Source: Tomitella biformata AHU 1821
GTDB lineage: Bacteria > Actinomycetota > Actinomycetes > Mycobacteriales > Mycobacteriaceae
DNA: 64,000 nt
Direction of reading: 5' to 3'
Assembly (NCBI RefSeq): GCF_000524475.1
Contig: NZ_BAVQ01000036.1
Span: 67,022-131,021, forward strand
In this document: piece after piece, positions 56,623 through 64,000 of the stretch
Numbering within the stretch: position 1 is the stretch's first letter
How the letters are laid out: every line of letters begins with the position of its first letter
Notes under the pieces: generated by a model
Told to the model about the DNA's origin: nothing
Seen by the model: the letters and a program-made list of their open reading frames with translations, nothing else
Databases searched by the model: none
Translations under genes and position numbers: made by a program

Positions 56623-58454
56623 TTGGCCTCCACCGGTGTCACCGCGCCGAGCGGGCCAGCGCCGACGCACATGTTGAGGTCCGGCGTGACCGCCGAGACC
56701 TGGACGGAATAGCCGCCGCCGATCATCCGGACGTAGACGGTGTTCAGTCCACCGGTGACCGGCACCGTGACGGGCTCGCCGTTCTGCATGGACACCTCGA
56801 CGAGGCCGTCGCGGTTGGCGAGATAGTTCAGCTGCGCGGTCCACTCCCACTCGAGGACGGGCTGGTCGAGCTCGAGCGTCGCGTCGGCGCCCGGCTCGAA
56901 CTCCACCGCAGCCCCGGTCACGCGCGTGCCGCAGTCCGGGACGGGGCCGTCGAGCATCGTGCGGACCGGCGCCACCTGCGCCGGGACCAGGTGGCCATCG
57001 TCGTCGAACATATGCAGCTTGTCCGTCCAGTCCTCGAACGGCGGGCGGTCGCGCAGCGGCCCGAAGAGGTTGCGGGTCTCGTTGTTGGGGGAGGCCACCG
57101 GCAGCAGCACCCAGATGGACACGGGCTGGCTGAGCAGCGGGGTGCCGGTGTTGGCGGCGAGGGCCCGCGTCGCGTTGTGGACATAGTCGACGGTGGGATT
57201 CTCCCGCCAGCGCTCCATGAAGGTGGCCGTGGACCACAGGCTGCTGGCGACGAAGAGCAGGGTGAGCACCCCGGCGACCGCAGGCTGCGGGGCGAGCCTC
57301 TGGGGCTCGCGTCGGGGTGCCGTGGCGATGATGGCGAGGGCGATGGCGAACACCACGGCGCCGTCCGCGACGTAGCGCAGCGTCTGGGCGATCTCATAGG
57401 CGGTGCCCTCGCTGCTGCGGGTCAGCGCCATCGCCAGCTGCGAGCCGAGCGTGTACGCGCCGAAGGCGGGCCAGACCCAGCCGATGTTCCGGTGGCGCAC
57501 CAGCGTGCCCGCCACGACGGCCGCCAGGGCTAGCCAGGCCAGCACGATCAAGACGGTGGACGGTGTGGCCCACGGCGGGCTGGGCGGCCACCGGTCCCAC
57601 GTCCACGGCCCGCCGACCAGCGTGGGGACAAGGCCCCTGGACGTGCCATGCTCCAGCAGGCCCGGGAGCATGTCGAGGTGGCCGAGGGTGAGGCGGGAAT
57701 CGACGCGCGTGAGGTAGACCGCAGCCCACCCGAGCAGCACCACTAGCGCCGGCAACCACAGCTTCGCGCCCGCCCGGGCGGTGGCGCGCAGCGACTGCGG
57801 GGCGCCCGCCGCGCGGGCCAGCAGCCACACGACGGCGAACGCGACGAACGGGACCAGCGCGGCCTTCTCGAAGAACAGGAGCGAGCCGAGGAAAACTAGA
57901 GTGCCAGTCACCGCGTAGCGCGTGCGGCCGGTGCGCTGGAGCAGGATCGCGTCGCCGGCGACCCACGCCAGGGCGATCTGGAACGGCAGCTGGTTCAGCC
58001 CGTTGGCCCACCACGCGAAGGACGGCAGCGTCAGCGGCGAGAACAGATAGAACGCGAGCGGGATCAGCAGGGCGGGCCGCCAGCCCATGATGAGCTTGAG
58101 CAGCCGCAGCACCGAGAGGGAGGCGAGCGCCTGCATCGCGATGAGGGTCAGGGCCGGGAGGGCCCAGTTCAGCGGCGCGATCTTGGTGGTGATCCCGGCG
58201 AGCAGGAAGGCGCCGGGCATCAGGTGCCCGTCGTGGTCGTAGAGCAGGAAGTCCAGCGACAGCAGCGGCATCGCGCCGGAGCGGCTGATGAGGATCAGGT
58301 CGTCCCAGTAGAAGAAGCCGTCCGCCGCGACCCAGGATCGCACCGCGATCTGGAGGGCGATGAGCGCCAGCGCGGCCGAGAGAACGTGGCGGGCACCGAG
58401 TTGAGTCTTTGTTCCGCTAATGGCCACGGTCGGCCAGCCTATCCCAGAAATCAA
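56619..58454 (-). CDS. polytopic GT-C-like integral membrane protein
   Basis: 611 residues with about eleven to twelve helices in the N-terminal two thirds and a soluble C-terminal domain (about 425-611). An acidic pair in the first external loop, GFFYWDDLILISR (about 46-58), is placed as the catalytic Asp of GT-C glycosyltransferases such as arabinosyl/mannosyltransferases that use polyprenyl-phosphate sugars. Mycobacterial Rv0541c is a likely relative by position (near menE/menA). Substrate not known. GTG 58427 giving VAISGTKTQ may be the true start. Coupled to the acyltransferase by a 4-nt overlap and divergent from the HTH/Clp-N pair. Confidence 0.7.
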   Translation of the reverse strand: MISGIGWPTVAISGTKTQLGARHVLSAALALIALQIAVRSWVAADGFFYWDDLILISRSGAMPLLSLDFLLYDHDGHLMPGAFLLAGITTKIAPLNWALPALTLIAMQALASLSVLRLLKLIMGWRPALLIPLAFYLFSPLTLPSFAWWANGLNQLPFQIALAWVAGDAILLQRTGRTRYAVTGTLVFLGSLLFFEKAALVPFVAFAVVWLLARAAGAPQSLRATARAGAKLWLPALVVLLGWAAVYLTRVDSRLTLGHLDMLPGLLEHGTSRGLVPTLVGGPWTWDRWPPSPPWATPSTVLIVLAWLALAAVVAGTLVRHRNIGWVWPAFGAYTLGSQLAMALTRSSEGTAYEIAQTLRYVADGAVVFAIALAIIATAPRREPQRLAPQPAVAGVLTLLFVASSLWSTATFMERWRENPTVDYVHNATRALAANTGTPLLSQPVSIWVLLPVASPNNETRNLFGPLRDRPPFEDWTDKLHMFDDDGHLVPAQVAPVRTMLDGPVPDCGTRVTGAAVEFEPGADATLELDQPVLEWEWTAQLNYLANRDGLVEVSMQNGEPVTVPVTGGLNTVYVRMIGGGYSVQVSAVTPDLNMCVGAGPLGAVTPVEAK

Positions 58455-58457
58455 TCT

Positions 58458-58500
58458 GTCAACTTTCCTTGACGCCTACCTGATGTCAACGTAAATTGAC
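58458..58500. promoter_or_regulatory. two operators GTCAA-N6-TTGAC in a divergent promoter
   Basis: GTCAA-CTTTCC-TTGAC (58458-58473) and GTCAA-CGTAAA-TTGAC (58485-58500) have identical architecture, 27 bp from centre to centre, and are flanked by ATCT (58454) and AGAT (58501), making the whole region symmetrical. The TAAATT -10 box of the HTH gene (58492-58497) lies inside the second operator. Confidence 0.7.
58492..58497 (+). promoter_or_regulatory. -10 element TAAATT, leaderless start of the HTH gene
   Basis: TAAATT ends 7 nt before GTG 58505 and is embedded in the second GTCAA-N6-TTGAC site, so binding there would block transcription. Confidence 0.55.
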
Positions 58501-58504
58501 AGAT

Positions 58505-58720
58505 GTGAGCGAAGAGAGCGAATTGGCCCAGGCGGCGGCCAGCGCCGACCCCGCGACGGGGTTGCGGGCAGTGCGTGCGCTGCGCCGGCTCACCGAGCGG
58601 CTCGAGTCGGTCCAGGTGGACGCGGCGCGCGCCAACGGGTGGTCCTGGCAGGCGATCGCGGAGGAATTGCAGGTCAGCCGCCAGGCCGTCCATCAGAAGC
58701 ACGGCAAGAGAAAGAGGTAG
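58505..58720 (+). CDS. small HTH DNA-binding protein
   Basis: 71 residues. An N-terminal acidic helix region is followed by a helix-turn-helix (WSWQAIAEELQVSRQAVHQK, about 47-66) and a basic end HGKRKR. It is the partner of the next gene, a short Clp N-terminal-like protein, in many actinobacteria. It lies behind two strong operator-like sites, so autoregulation is likely. The GTG at 58505 is chosen for its -10 spacing. Confidence 0.78.
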   Translation: MSEESELAQAAASADPATGLRAVRALRRLTERLESVQVDAARANGWSWQAIAEELQVSRQAVHQKHGKRKR

Positions 58721-58725
58721 CGGTG

Positions 58726-59247
58726 ATGTTCGAGAAATTCACGAAGGCCGCGCGCGACACGGTCACCACTGCGATGGCGGAGGCGACGGCGACGCACAGT
58801 CCGGATGTTGGCCCCCGACACCTGCTGTTGGGGATCCTCACCGCGGGCGCGACGCCGGCCCGGGAGGTCCTCGAGGGCGTGGGACTTGACGCTGCGGCGG
58901 TGCGCGCAGACATCCGCCGGGACATCGAGCTGGGGGAGTCCGACGCGGAGGCGCTCAGATCGATCGGCATCGACCTCGACGCAGTGCGGGCGAACCTGGG
59001 AGAGCCACTGGAGCCGTCGCACACGGGGCGGGCGAAGAGGCCGTCGTTCGGCCGGGACGCGAAGAAGGCGCTGGAGCTCTCACTGCGGGAGGCGGTGCTG
59101 CGCAAGGACCGCGCGATCACCGCCGAGCACCTGCTGCTCGGGATCCTGCGCGGCGGCGAGGCCCGGACGGCGCGGCTGATCGCAGAGCACATCTCCGCGC
59201 GGGAGCTGCGGGATGCGCTGATCGGCTCGATGGGCAATGCCGCCTGA
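58726..59247 (+). CDS. Clp N-terminal domain protein (ClpC-N without ATPase)
   Basis: 173 residues containing two Clp_N repeats like those of ClpC: MFEKFTKAARDTVTTAM resembles the ClpC1 start MFERFTDRARRVVVLA, and RHLLLGILTAG and EHLLLGILRGGEA correspond to the two HILLGLIxEGEG segments. No AAA module follows. It may act as an adaptor or decoy at the substrate/adaptor-binding surface of ClpC, or bind misfolded or modified proteins itself; this is inference. It starts 5 nt after the HTH gene with AGAGG upstream; GTG 58723 is an alternative. Confidence 0.82.
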   Translation: MFEKFTKAARDTVTTAMAEATATHSPDVGPRHLLLGILTAGATPAREVLEGVGLDAAAVRADIRRDIELGESDAEALRSIGIDLDAVRANLGEPLEPSHTGRAKRPSFGRDAKKALELSLREAVLRKDRAITAEHLLLGILRGGEARTARLIAEHISARELRDALIGSMGNAA

Positions 59248-59270
59248 TCGGCGCGTGGCAGGATGGGCGG

Positions 59271-59666
59271 ATGATCCCATTTCTGGCCAGAGTCGCCACC
59301 ACCGCCGTCGCGATCTGGGCGGCCGCCTCGTGGCTTAGCGGCATCACCGTGGACACCAACGATCATGGCACGTGGGCGAGCATCGGCATCTACCTGCTGG
59401 TGGCGCTGGTGTTCACGCTGATCAACATGTACGTCAAGCCCCTCGTGACGCTGCTCTCGCTGCCACTGCTGATCCTCACGCTGGGGCTGTTCTACCTGGT
59501 GGTGAACGCCCTGATGCTGCTGCTCGCCGCCTGGGTCACGCAGAAGCTCGGCTGGGGCCTGGAGGTCGACGGGTTTTGGACCGCGGTCGGCGGCGCGATT
59601 GTCATCGCCATCGTCAACATGGTGCTCTCCGCGCTGATCCCGGACAAAATCGACGGCCGGCGGTAG
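59271..59666 (+). CDS. phage holin superfamily IV-type membrane protein (PF04020-like)
   Basis: 131 residues, four membrane helices (about 4-23, 34-52, 61-90, 103-125) with the family segment NMYVKPLVTLLSLPLLILTLGLFYLVVNAL. It belongs to the so-called mycobacterial 4-TMS holin family, which are normal chromosomal genes and not prophage. AGGATGGG precedes the ATG closely. It directly abuts the convergent menA. Confidence 0.85.
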   Translation: MIPFLARVATTAVAIWAAASWLSGITVDTNDHGTWASIGIYLLVALVFTLINMYVKPLVTLLSLPLLILTLGLFYLVVNALMLLLAAWVTQKLGWGLEVDGFWTAVGGAIVIAIVNMVLSALIPDKIDGRR

Positions 59667-60536
59667 TCAGCCCAGGCCCAGGGCGAGCCCCGTCGCGATC
59701 GACCACACCAGCATCGCCAGGCCGGTGTCGCGCAGCGCGGGGATCAACGCCATCCCGAGCCCGCCAGAGCGGACGGGTGCGTAGGCACGGGCGGCGAGCG
59801 GCAGCGCGAGGACCCCGAACAGCGCCCACGGCGTGCGGACGACGAGCGCCAGCGTCATGACGAATGGGAGCACGAGCAGGGCCAGGAACGCCAGGCGAGT
59901 GCGGGCATCGCCCAGCCGCACCGCCAGGGTGATCTTCCCGGTTTCCGAGTCCGTCGCGATATCGCGCAGGTTGTTCGTCACCAGCACCGCGCTGGAGAAG
60001 CAGCCGACGGCGATCGCGCCAACCAGCCCGGCCCACTCCACGCGCCCGGCCTGCACAAACTGGGTGCCCAGCACCGCGACGAGGCCGAAGAACACGAACA
60101 CCGCGATCTCGCCGAAGCCCAGGTAGCCGTACGGGTTCTTGCCGCCGGTGTAGAACCACGCGCCGACGATGCACACCGCGCCGATGAGGATCAGCCACCA
60201 GGCGCTGGCCAGCGACAGTGCCAGGCCAGTGACGGCGGCGACGCCCAGGAACGACGCGGCCGCGTACTTCACCGAGCTCGGTGACGCCAGGCCCGAGCCG
60301 GTCAGCCGCAGCGGGCCGACGCGCTCGTCGTCCGTGCCGCGGATGCCGTCGGAGTAGTCGTTCGCGAAGTTCACGCCGAGGATCAGCGCGACTGAGACCA
60401 ATAGTGCCAACAGCGCCTTCCACCAGACGAACCCGTCGATGGACGCCGCGGCCCCGGTGCCCACGAGCACGGGGGCGATTGCGTTGGGCAGCGTCTTGGG
60501 GCGTGCGCCCTCGATCCATTCAGCGGTGGTGGCCAT
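59667..60536 (-). CDS. menA: 1,4-dihydroxy-2-naphthoate polyprenyltransferase
   Basis: 289 residues, UbiA superfamily, about nine helices. Prenylates DHNA to demethylmenaquinone, the quinone of mycobacterial respiration. First Asp-rich motif [19 protein letters not shown] (about 60-78) and second [19 protein letters not shown] (about 186-204). ATG at 60536 matches the family start [20 protein letters not shown]; more upstream in-frame codons are unlikely. Corresponds to Rv0534c, here separated from the other men genes in view. Confidence 0.94.
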   Translation of the reverse strand: MATTAEWIEGARPKTLPNAIAPVLVGTGAAASIDGFVWWKALLALLVSVALILGVNFANDYSDGIRGTDDERVGPLRLTGSGLASPSSVKYAAASFLGVAAVTGLALSLASAWWLILIGAVCIVGAWFYTGGKNPYGYLGFGEIAVFVFFGLVAVLGTQFVQAGRVEWAGLVGAIAVGCFSSAVLVTNNLRDIATDSETGKITLAVRLGDARTRLAFLALLVLPFVMTLALVVRTPWALFGVLALPLAARAYAPVRSGGLGMALIPALRDTGLAMLVWSIATGLALGLG

Positions 60537-60559
60537 GCCCACGAGTCTTTCAGGGGCTA

Positions 60560-60597
60560 GTTGTTTGCGCGCAACCGGTGGTTGTTTCATGCACAAC
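60560..60597. promoter_or_regulatory. paired near-palindromes in the menA / DUF2628 divergent region
   Basis: GTTGTTTGCGCGCAAC (60560-60575, core TTGCGCGCAA perfect) and GTTGTTTCATGCACAAC (60581-60597) lie 24-61 nt upstream of the menA start. They resemble MarR-type operator sites. No regulator is linked directly. Confidence 0.4.
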
Positions 60598-60683
60598 AAG
60601 ATCCGGCCGGGATCGGGTCGGTAGTCTGGAGCGGTCGGAGCCAGCGCCCGATGTGAACCCGAAGGAATCCGGAGGCAAGACGC

Positions 60684-61097
60684 GTGACCTACCGCAAGCT
60701 CGACCCCTTGCTGCTCGAAGGCGTCGGCAAGGTCAGCGACAAGTGGCAGTTCAAGTTCCGCTTCTTCGCCAAGCACGGCGTCCCCGGATTGACGAAGACC
60801 ACGCCGGAGACGCGGGCCGAGTTCGCCAAACTGAGCCTGAACCAGCGTCGGATTCTGGCCTTCAACTTCCCGGCGTTCTTCTTCAGCTTCATCTACCTGC
60901 TGATCCTGGGCCTGTGGAAGAAGGCCATCACCCTTTGCGTGCTGGGAGTGGTGATCTCGGCGATCACCTGGCAGCTCACGCTCCCGCAGTCTGTGGAGTT
61001 CGGGCTGAGCGTGGCGCTGGTCGCGTTCGTGGCCGCCCGCGCCAACATGTACTACTACGACCTGATGGTGCGGGTGGAGCAGACCTGGTGGCTGTGA
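60684..61097 (+). CDS. DUF2628-type small membrane protein
   Basis: 137 residues with two to three membrane helices (about 62-80, 83-100 and 103-118) after a soluble N-terminal part containing [16 protein letters not shown]. The GTG start has GGAGG 8 nt upstream. It resembles the DUF2628 family of small membrane proteins. A TAGTCT at about 60623-60628 could serve as its -10. Function unknown. Confidence 0.72.
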   Translation: MTYRKLDPLLLEGVGKVSDKWQFKFRFFAKHGVPGLTKTTPETRAEFAKLSLNQRRILAFNFPAFFFSFIYLLILGLWKKAITLCVLGVVISAITWQLTLPQSVEFGLSVALVAFVAARANMYYYDLMVRVEQTWWL

Positions 61098-61112
61098 TCG
61101 CCGCGTGCTCGT

Positions 61113-61392
61113 TCACAGCGGACGGCTCCCGGTGTGCCCGGCAATCCGATTGATCCACCGCAGCGTTCGCCGGGCGCTGGTCACCAGCGCCGGCAACCGG
61201 GGCAGCGTGAGGACGATAGCGATCATCGTCGCGAGATGTCCGGAGAGCGCTTGCCCGACGGCCATGACCGCGCCGAACGACAGATAGGTGACCGCCGCGA
61301 ACACCGCTGATTTCTTGCCTCACGTTGAGCGAGCCGATTGTCCACATCGGGGACGCCGCGAGGACGACGATCACGCCAATATTGAACCGCAA
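61113..61392 (-). pseudogene. frameshifted small membrane protein remnant
   Basis: Read on the minus strand, one frame gives NIGVIVVLAASPMWTIGSLN and, after a one-base shift at about 61317, another gives SAVFAAVTYLSFGAVMAVGQ followed by ALSGHLATMIAIVLTLPRLP. Joined, these make a plausible three-helix membrane protein of about 90 residues; neither part alone has a good start. Family not recognised. Confidence 0.4.
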
Positions 61393-61522
61393 AGGGCCAT
61401 GTGTAGCAGCGATCGGAGGGGATCGCGTCCCCGCGTGGGCTCAGTCCAATGCTGTGCATGGCGGCAACGATCCGGTGCTGGTGTCGCGCGCTAGCGTGCT
61501 CGGAAGTTGTTGAGCCGTCCGC

Positions 61523-61945
61523 TCAACAATGTGGTCGATCAGGTCGGGGACGGTGGTTCCGAGCGCATGGCCGAGGCCGACCAGGGTCTTTAGCCGGGAC
61601 AGTCCCTTTGCCTCCCACAGCGACCCAAGTCCCTTTTCGTGGCATCCGGTCGGAGTTGTAGGCCGGGATCCAGCTGCCTGTCGGAATCATTTTGATCATC
61701 CCGGCGAGGGTGGTGTTTAGTGTGGAGCAGACGGGATGCGAGAGTCTTCGATTGTCGAGGTATTCGATGACCCCGTGGGTGCCGCCGGCGTCGTCGGTGC
61801 GGACCAGCACCTATCTGCTCGACCTGGTGTTGACGGGCCGCCGCAGCGCGGCGACCGATTCTCCTGTGTTGGCATTGTCGTGATCGACGAACGACAGGAG
61901 CGGAAGGTACGGGCTTGTAGAGTTGCTCACCAGGATGGTGCTCCC
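61523..61945 (-). mobile_element. IS1380-family transposase remnant
   Basis: On the minus strand the fragments YLPLLSFVDHDNANTGESVA and, after an internal stop, VLVRTDDAGGTHGVIEYLDN then RRLSHPV...WIPAYNSDRMPRKGTWVA are recognisable pieces of the IS1380 transposase core (family pattern: YxPLxxFVDH...VRTDxAGGTHxFIxxL...WxPAYxxDGxxRxGAWVAE). The section between the first and second piece is deleted compared with the family, and both ends are missing; no terminal inverted repeats were found. A dead fragment. Confidence 0.65.
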
Positions 61946-62202
61946 TATTTCGGAGATTGTTGAACCGTCGCAAGTTCTATTGTCCCTGTCCAGGGTGTCA
62001 TTCTTCTGATTTTCGGAGGTTGTCGCTATATCAGCGTGGAAGCCAGGGGCTACTATCGTTTCCGAGGACGTCTACCCGACTGAGAAGGCCGCTCCGGCGG
62101 CCGTCGCACATCGAGTCAGTGCCACGGTTGCCGAGGGCGCTGGCATTTCGAAATTCGCCGCGCTGAGTCGGGTACAGGAACCGCCCCGGCAAGGGAGTCC
62201 CA

Positions 62203-63168
62203 GTGAACGCGCCACGAACGATAATTGTCATCGCGGTGCTCGCCGCGCTCGGGCTGACGGTGTCCAGCGCTGTGGTGATCACGAGCGAAGCAGCGAACGC
62301 CTCGAATGCGACGTCGACGCAGGCCGCTGAATCGCAGAACCCGCGCTCGGGAACGTACGCGGGGCAGATCGCGATCGGCCACGGCCGCGAGCTCTATCTG
62401 CAGTGCGCGGGCGAAGGCGGGCCGACAGTGCTGCTGGAGTCCGGCATCCACGATTCATCGGATACCTGGACCTCCAGCGACACGGAGGCGGCACCGGTTT
62501 TCGCCGAGGTCTCCACGTACACGCACGTGTGCATGTACGACCGGCCCGGCACGGTGCGCTACACCGATCCGCCCGCGTTGACGACCCGGAGCACCCCGGT
62601 TGCGATGCCGCGCACGCTGGTCAGCATGGTCTCCGACCTGCATGAGCTGTTGGCGGCGGCCCAAATTCCCGGTCCGTATCTGCTGGTCGGGCACTCGTAC
62701 GGCGGCATGATCGTGCGCTCGTTCGCCCAGACGTGCCCCTCGTCCACGGCCGGGCTCGTGTTCGTGGATGCATTCGGCCCGAACATCAAGCAACTGTTCG
62801 ACGCCCAGTGGCCCGACTACGCCGAGACGCTCAACAAGCCGGGGACCGCGCTCGACAATCAGCCTGACTGGGAAACGGTTGACGCGGACGAGGCGATCAG
62901 CGCCATCCAGAACGGCGGCCCGCTGCCGGAGGTTCCTGCCGCCGTGATCAGCAAGACCGAACCGTTTGGTGTCTCACCCACGGTTCCGGCCACATTGACC
63001 CAGACCCTGGAACAAGCGTGGCCGCGGGTGCAGGATGCTCTGGTCACGCTTGAGCCGAACACGCCCCACGTGTTCGCAACAGGCAGTGACCACTATGTGC
63101 AGGTCCGCGACCCTGACCTCACCAGCGGCATGATCCGGTTGATCCTTGAGCGCGTTGCACGGCGTTGA
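62203..63168 (+). CDS. secreted alpha/beta hydrolase
   Basis: 321 residues with a signal peptide (MNAPRTIIVIAVLAALGLTV ... about 1-30) and an alpha/beta hydrolase fold. Oxyanion strand PTVLLESGIHDSSDTW (about 74-89), nucleophile elbow GHSYGG (Ser about 166) and a C-terminal TGSDHYVQVRDP carrying the catalytic His. An LLESGxxD start is common in this group of actinobacterial exported hydrolases. Substrate unknown. GTG 62203 with AGGGAG upstream. It follows the decayed region. Confidence 0.82.
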   Translation: MNAPRTIIVIAVLAALGLTVSSAVVITSEAANASNATSTQAAESQNPRSGTYAGQIAIGHGRELYLQCAGEGGPTVLLESGIHDSSDTWTSSDTEAAPVFAEVSTYTHVCMYDRPGTVRYTDPPALTTRSTPVAMPRTLVSMVSDLHELLAAAQIPGPYLLVGHSYGGMIVRSFAQTCPSSTAGLVFVDAFGPNIKQLFDAQWPDYAETLNKPGTALDNQPDWETVDADEAISAIQNGGPLPEVPAAVISKTEPFGVSPTVPATLTQTLEQAWPRVQDALVTLEPNTPHVFATGSDHYVQVRDPDLTSGMIRLILERVARR

Positions 63169-63185
63169 CGAGCGGGCCGCGTTGG

Positions 63186-63704
63186 TCAACGGGGGCTTGC
63201 CGCGAAGGCTGGCATCTCGAGCGCGACGGGCTGTGTCTTGCTGTGCGCGGCGTCGAGCCGAGCAAAGAAGCGCGCCAGCGCCTCGGCCTCGTCGGGCCGG
63301 ATCAGCTCCGTGAAGTAGCGGCGGATGCCGTCCGCGTGCACGTCGGAGGCGACGCGCAGGGTGGCCGCGCCGCTCTCGGTAAGCCTCACCCGCACGCCTC
63401 GTCGGTCGCTCGCCACCCGCAGTCGGGTGACCAGCCCGCCCTGCTCCAGCCGATCGACGACGCGGGTGAGTCCGCTCGTGGTCACCAGTACGCCCTTCGC
63501 GATCTCACCGATTCGCAGCGTGTTCTCGGGGGCCTCGTGCAGGCGCAGGAGCACGTCGTACTGCGCGAGAGTCAGCCCAGTGGCCTCCTGCAGGTCGTCG
63601 CCCATCTTGCCGAGGATGGCGCTGTGCGAGAACATCAGGTCCCGCCACGTCCGCATGCTCGCGGGGTCGGGGGCGGCCATCGTGCAGCCCGATTCCTCGG
63701 CCAT
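63186..63704 (-). CDS. MarR family transcriptional regulator
   Basis: 172 residues. Winged helix with recognition region IAKGVLVTTSGLTRVVDRLE (about 69-88) and wing RLRVASDRRGVRVRLTESG. The typical N-terminal dimerisation helix and LTLAQYDVLLRLHEAPE are present. AGGAGG lies 5-6 nt before the ATG. A perfect TTGCG-N2-CGCAA site 33-44 nt upstream of the start is a probable autoregulatory operator. The convergent neighbour is the secreted hydrolase. Confidence 0.88.
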   Translation of the reverse strand: MAEESGCTMAAPDPASMRTWRDLMFSHSAILGKMGDDLQEATGLTLAQYDVLLRLHEAPENTLRIGEIAKGVLVTTSGLTRVVDRLEQGGLVTRLRVASDRRGVRVRLTESGAATLRVASDVHADGIRRYFTELIRPDEAEALARFFARLDAAHSKTQPVALEMPAFAASPR

Positions 63705-63736
63705 TGAGGTCCTCCTGAAGGTCCAATGTGAATAAT

Positions 63737-63748
63737 TTGCGCTCGCAA
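63737..63748. promoter_or_regulatory. probable MarR operator TTGCG-CT-CGCAA
   Basis: A perfect 5-bp inverted repeat upstream of the MarR gene, within AT-rich DNA that probably holds the promoter. The core is the usual type for MarR-family sites. Confidence 0.55.
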
Positions 63749-63801
63749 GTAATTACGCGTCGGACGCCCTCAGTATTCCCCCGGGTCCCTCGGCGCTCAC
63801 G

Positions 63802-64000
63802 TCACAGCGTCGACAGGTCCACGCCCATGAGGTCCTGGTGGTGCGCGGCCGTCACGTCCGGGTGCGCGCGCAGTCGGGCCTTGAGCTCGTTGAGCCCATA
63901 GGTCGCGTGCAGCGGGTTGTCCGGATTCTCGGTGACTCCGCACGCCTCGGCAGCCAGCTCAGGCGGCAGCTCCAGTGTGGGGAACGACGCGGCGCGGGAC
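63802..64000 (-). CDS. 3' end of an unidentified gene (partial)
   Basis: The last 65 or so codons of a minus-strand gene running out of the window: the visible C-terminus includes FPTLELPPELAAEACGVTEN, then LHATYGLNELKARLRAHPDV and ends GVDLSTL. Codon use is like the neighbours. Not recognised. Confidence 0.6.
   Translation of the reverse strand, partial: SRAASFPTLELPPELAAEACGVTENPDNPLHATYGLNELKARLRAHPDVTAAHHQDLMGVDLSTL

Larger units (their letters stand above)
61098..62202. other. decayed region without intact genes
   Basis: About 1.1 kb lacking any intact recognisable gene. It contains the membrane-protein remnant, the IS1380-like transposase remnant and, at about 61441-61650 on the minus strand, a fragment reading LSRLKTLVGLGHALGTTVPD that resembles the end of an XRE-type regulator. 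The last 240 nt before 62203 hold the upstream region of the secreted hydrolase; nothing specific was found there. Confidence 0.6.

Noticed and set aside
59271-59666. Prophage remnant because of a holin-type protein
   Set aside because: The family is a regular chromosomal membrane protein in this order and no other phage gene is near.

Overview
The window comes from a high-GC actinobacterium of the mycolic-acid-containing order Mycobacteriales (a Gordonia/Dietzia/Tomitella/Williamsia-type relative; the genus cannot be fixed by eye). The evidence is a mycolyltransferase (antigen 85-like) gene, lsr2, mhuD, lpqE, cysK2 and clpC1, plus gene order matching M. tuberculosis: ppa-dacB-(F420-associated zincin)-tilS-hpt ... 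ftsH-folE-folP-folB-folK ... panC-panD-coaX-lysS-lsr2 ... clpC1-mhuD ... mutY-canB-disA-radA-lpqE-carD-ispD-ispF-cysS-rlmB (the Rv3627c-Rv3579c block), followed by hemL to ccsB (Rv0524-Rv0529) and menA (Rv0534c).

Layout. 1-5.6 kb: a DUF222 protein without its HNH domain, a PPK2-type polyphosphate kinase, a dienoyl-CoA isomerase-like crotonase, and a MarR regulator coupled to an MFS exporter. 5.6-24.7 kb: core metabolism (pyrophosphatase, PBP4-type carboxypeptidase, tilS, hpt, an added amidase, ftsH, folate pathway, pantothenate/CoA genes, a rhodanese-like gene behind a cysteine-rich leader ORF, lysS, lsr2), largely with overlapping stop/start codons. 24.8-27.7 kb: three tandem secreted lipases lying between lsr2 and clpC1. 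27.9-44.2 kb: protein quality control, heme degradation, DNA repair, c-di-AMP synthesis, CarD, isoprenoid genes, cysS and rlmB. 44.2-47.5 kb: mycolyltransferase and acyl-CoA oxidase-like gene. 47.6-53.8 kb: hemL plus the System II cytochrome c maturation operon (phosphatase, TlpA, CcdA, ResB, CcsB). 53.8-61.1 kb: small membrane proteins, cysK2, an acyltransferase paired with a polytopic GT-C-like membrane protein, a small HTH/Clp-N pair, holin-like protein, menA. 61.1-62.2 kb: decayed DNA with an IS1380-type transposase remnant. 62.2-64 kb: secreted alpha/beta hydrolase, MarR regulator and the 3' end of an unidentified gene.

Expression signals. Many monocistronic or first genes have a TANNNT hexamer 6-8 nt upstream of ATG/GTG and no Shine-Dalgarno, the pattern of leaderless mRNAs common in this order; internal operon genes instead use overlapping GTGA/ATGA/TTGA junctions. 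Several perfect intrinsic-terminator hairpins separate the units.

Most noteworthy: (i) a 33-codon leader ORF ending in a cysteine-rich tract (CVRACSALECCRG) directly upstream of a rhodanese-like gene, a candidate cysteine-responsive attenuator; (ii) two identical-architecture operators GTCAA-N6-TTGAC over the promoter of the HTH/Clp-N pair; (iii) a 38-bp perfect palindrome inside the signal-peptide region of the mycolyltransferase gene; (iv) a LuxR-type regulator whose receiver-like domain lacks the phospho-acceptor Asp; (v) the tandem lipases with a drifting nucleophile elbow. No tRNA, rRNA, CRISPR array or intact insertion sequence was seen.
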